From an uncultured Lachnospiraceae bacterium (GTDB taxonomy: Bacteria > Bacillota > Clostridia > Lachnospirales > Lachnospiraceae), in assembly GCA_934418055.1 (NCBI GenBank), contig CAKRWX010000133.1:1-6783 (forward strand): DNA of 6,783 nucleotides. The letters run 5' to 3'. Under the pieces are notes generated by a model. That model was not told the DNA's origin. It saw nothing but the letters and a program-made list of their open reading frames with translations, and ran no database searches. Positions 5,465-6,783 of this stretch are shown here, one piece after another (positions within the stretch are counted from its first letter, which is position 1; each line of letters begins with the position of its first letter). Position numbers and translations under genes: made by a program.

Positions 5465-6783
5465 CTGATAGTCTGATCGTCAGCGGCATGACAGGTGCCG
5501 GGGCTGTCGGTATCGAAGCTGTTCATATCGGAGTTGTTCTTATTGGAGCTGTCCATGCAGGAAGCATTCGCATCGGGGCTGTCGGCATTTAACTGGCTCT
5601 GGGCGATTTCCTGATAGATACGGCAGGTACGGATCAGCTCTTCGTGGGTTCCATATCCGATGCAGCTGCCATGATCCAACACCAGGATGTGATCAGACTG
5701 CATGATGGAACTGATGCGCTGGGCAATGATGATGGAAGTGGTATCTTCCATATGATCGCGGATCGCCTGTCTGAGAGAAGCGTCGGTTTTATAGTCTAAG
5801 GCAGAGGATGAGTCATCCAGAACCAGGACCGGAGAGCTGCCAGCCAGGGCGCGGGCGATCAGAAGCCGCTGCTTCTGACCGCCGGATAAATTGCTTCCGC
5901 GGCTGCTTAACTGGAATGCATACCGATCCTCCTTCGTGGAAATAAATTCTTCTGCCTGGGCATATCTGGCCGCCATTTCTAGCTGCTCATCCGTCAATTC
6001 CCGTCCAAAACGGATATTTTCCGCTATGGTATCGGCAAAAAGAACATCGGACTGGAATACGATACCGAATGCCTGGTGCAAAACTTCCGTCGGGATCTTG
6101 CGGATATCGGTACCATTTAACCGGATCTGGCCTGCTGTTACGTCATAGAGCCGCAGCAGCAGATGGACGATGGTAGATTTGCCGCTTCCCGTGGCACCGA
6201 TGATGCCAAGGCTTTCTCCGCGTTTCAGGGTAAAGCTGATATTGGTTAAATTATCTTTCTGCCCAAGATAGGAAAAACTGACGTGATCAAAGGCCAGAAA
6301 TTCATCAGGAGCTGCATTTGGATCCTTTTCAAGATCACCAGGAATGGTCTGAAGCTCTTCTGGCAATTCCAGAATCTCCTGGATACGGTCGGCAGACGCA
6401 GCGCCTTTGGAATAGATCACGAACATTCTGGAGATGGAGATCACAGCATTTAAGATGATGGTAAAATAGCTCTGAAAAGCGATGATCCGGCCGATCTGGG
6501 TGGTTCCGGAATATACCATGTAAGCGCCAAGCAAAATGACGATCACCAGACCACTGTTTAGGTACAGATTCATCAGCGGATTGGTGGTTGCCATGGTGAC
6601 GCTGGCTGTCTGTTCCTGGTCAGACAGGTCTTTGCTGATCTTGTCAAAACGACCGGATTCATAATCCGTCTTTGATAAGGCTTTGATGATACGGATACCA
6701 GTGACGCTTTCCCGGACCACCTGGATCATCCGGTCCACCTTTTTCTGGGTGACACTGTACATGGGGATCCCTTTGCGCAGGAT
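5446..6783 (-). CDS. ABC exporter subunit with degenerate Walker B and pentapeptide-repeat tail (N-terminus outside window)
   Basis: The frame runs to the window edge, continuing seven codons upstream of the ATG at 6762, so that ATG is internal. 445 residues are visible, and roughly 150-180 residues (the first membrane helices) are missing, judging by the usual 570-620 length. Numbering from the window edge, the end of the membrane domain (coupling region RESVTGIRIIKAL, helices near 75-91 and 100-122) is followed by Walker A GATGSGKST (196-204), Gln244, a perfect LSGGQ (299-303), Walker B LVLDD with Asp324 where Glu is catalytic, and Gln355 in place of the switch His. These two changes mark the non-hydrolysing site of a heterodimeric exporter; its intact LSGGQ serves the partner's active site. 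After the ATPase domain, about 46 polar residues form an unusual tail that includes six Asp/Asn/Ser-rich pentapeptides. It is translationally coupled to the partner at 3641-5449. Confidence 0.92.
   Translation of the reverse strand: MLRKGIPMYSVTQKKVDRMIQVVRESVTGIRIIKALSKTDYESGRFDKISKDLSDQEQTASVTMATTNPLMNLYLNSGLVIVILLGAYMVYSGTTQIGRIIAFQSYFTIILNAVISISRMFVIYSKGAASADRIQEILELPEELQTIPGDLEKDPNAAPDEFLAFDHVSFSYLGQKDNLTNISFTLKRGESLGIIGATGSGKSTIVHLLLRLYDVTAGQIRLNGTDIRKIPTEVLHQAFGIVFQSDVLFADTIAENIRFGRELTDEQLEMAARYAQAEEFISTKEDRYAFQLSSRGSNLSGGQKQRLLIARALAGSSPVLVLDDSSSALDYKTDASLRQAIRDHMEDTTSIIIAQRISSIMQSDHILVLDHGSCIGYGTHEELIRTCRIYQEIAQSQLNADSPDANASCMDSSNKNNSDMNSFDTDSPGTCHAADDQTIRKEALS
5500..5589 (-). repeat. 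Six tandem 15-bp repeats encoding pentapeptides
   Basis: Six consecutive degenerate units occupy 5500-5514, 5515-5529, 5530-5544, 5545-5559, 5560-5574 and 5575-5589. On the plus strand they resemble ggrgctgttcgtatc; the first and last units (GGGGCTGTCGGTATC and GGGGCTGTCGGCATT) differ at only two positions. They are in frame in the minus-strand exporter gene and encode pentapeptides of the form [DN]-x-[DN]-[SAN]-[SPF], for example NADSP and DTDSP; one unit begins with Cys (CMDSS). The period is a multiple of three, so gain or loss of units would keep the frame. The encoded tail is hydrophilic and probably disordered on the cytoplasmic face. Confidence 0.85.

Overview
The window carries five protein genes from what looks like an anaerobic Firmicute, most likely a Clostridia/Lachnospiraceae gut organism. 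This is an inference from the class III (oxygen-sensitive) ribonucleotide reductase, strong AGGAGG-type ribosome binding sites, balanced base composition and the style of the proteins. No rRNA, tRNA, CRISPR array or insertion sequence was seen.

Layout: (i) 1-507 (+) is the 3' end of an ABC transporter ATPase of the iron-complex/cobalamin type, carrying an extra C-terminal domain of about 110 residues with a glycine-rich GGGGSG motif. (ii) 508-728 is a control region. It holds a near-consensus sigma-A type promoter (TTGACT, 17 bp, TATAAT) followed by two AT-rich boxes 31 bp apart that match the NrdR repressor consensus, and then the nrdD ribosome binding site. (iii) 729-2960 (+) is nrdD, the anaerobic ribonucleoside-triphosphate reductase. 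A stem-loop separates it from (iv) 3033-3560 (+) nrdG, its radical-SAM activase. (v) A 20-bp perfect-stem hairpin at 3576-3623 separates these genes from two convergent genes on the minus strand. (vi) 5446-6783 (-, start outside the window) and 3641-5449 (-) encode the two halves of a heterodimeric ABC exporter, joined by an ATGA stop/start overlap.

How they work together: NrdG uses S-adenosylmethionine and a 4Fe-4S cluster to place a glycyl radical on NrdD, which then makes deoxyribonucleotides without oxygen. NrdR would tune this operon to the nucleotide pool. The exporter halves show the classic division of labour, with one consensus and one degenerate ATP site. The most unusual structures are a six-fold 15-bp tandem repeat that encodes a pentapeptide-repeat tail on the first exporter subunit, NrdR-like boxes lying downstream of the promoter, the extra domain on the first ATPase, and a terminator-like hairpin inside the nrdDG operon that faces the opposite strand. 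The core genes are familiar families; I see no convincing wholly new system.
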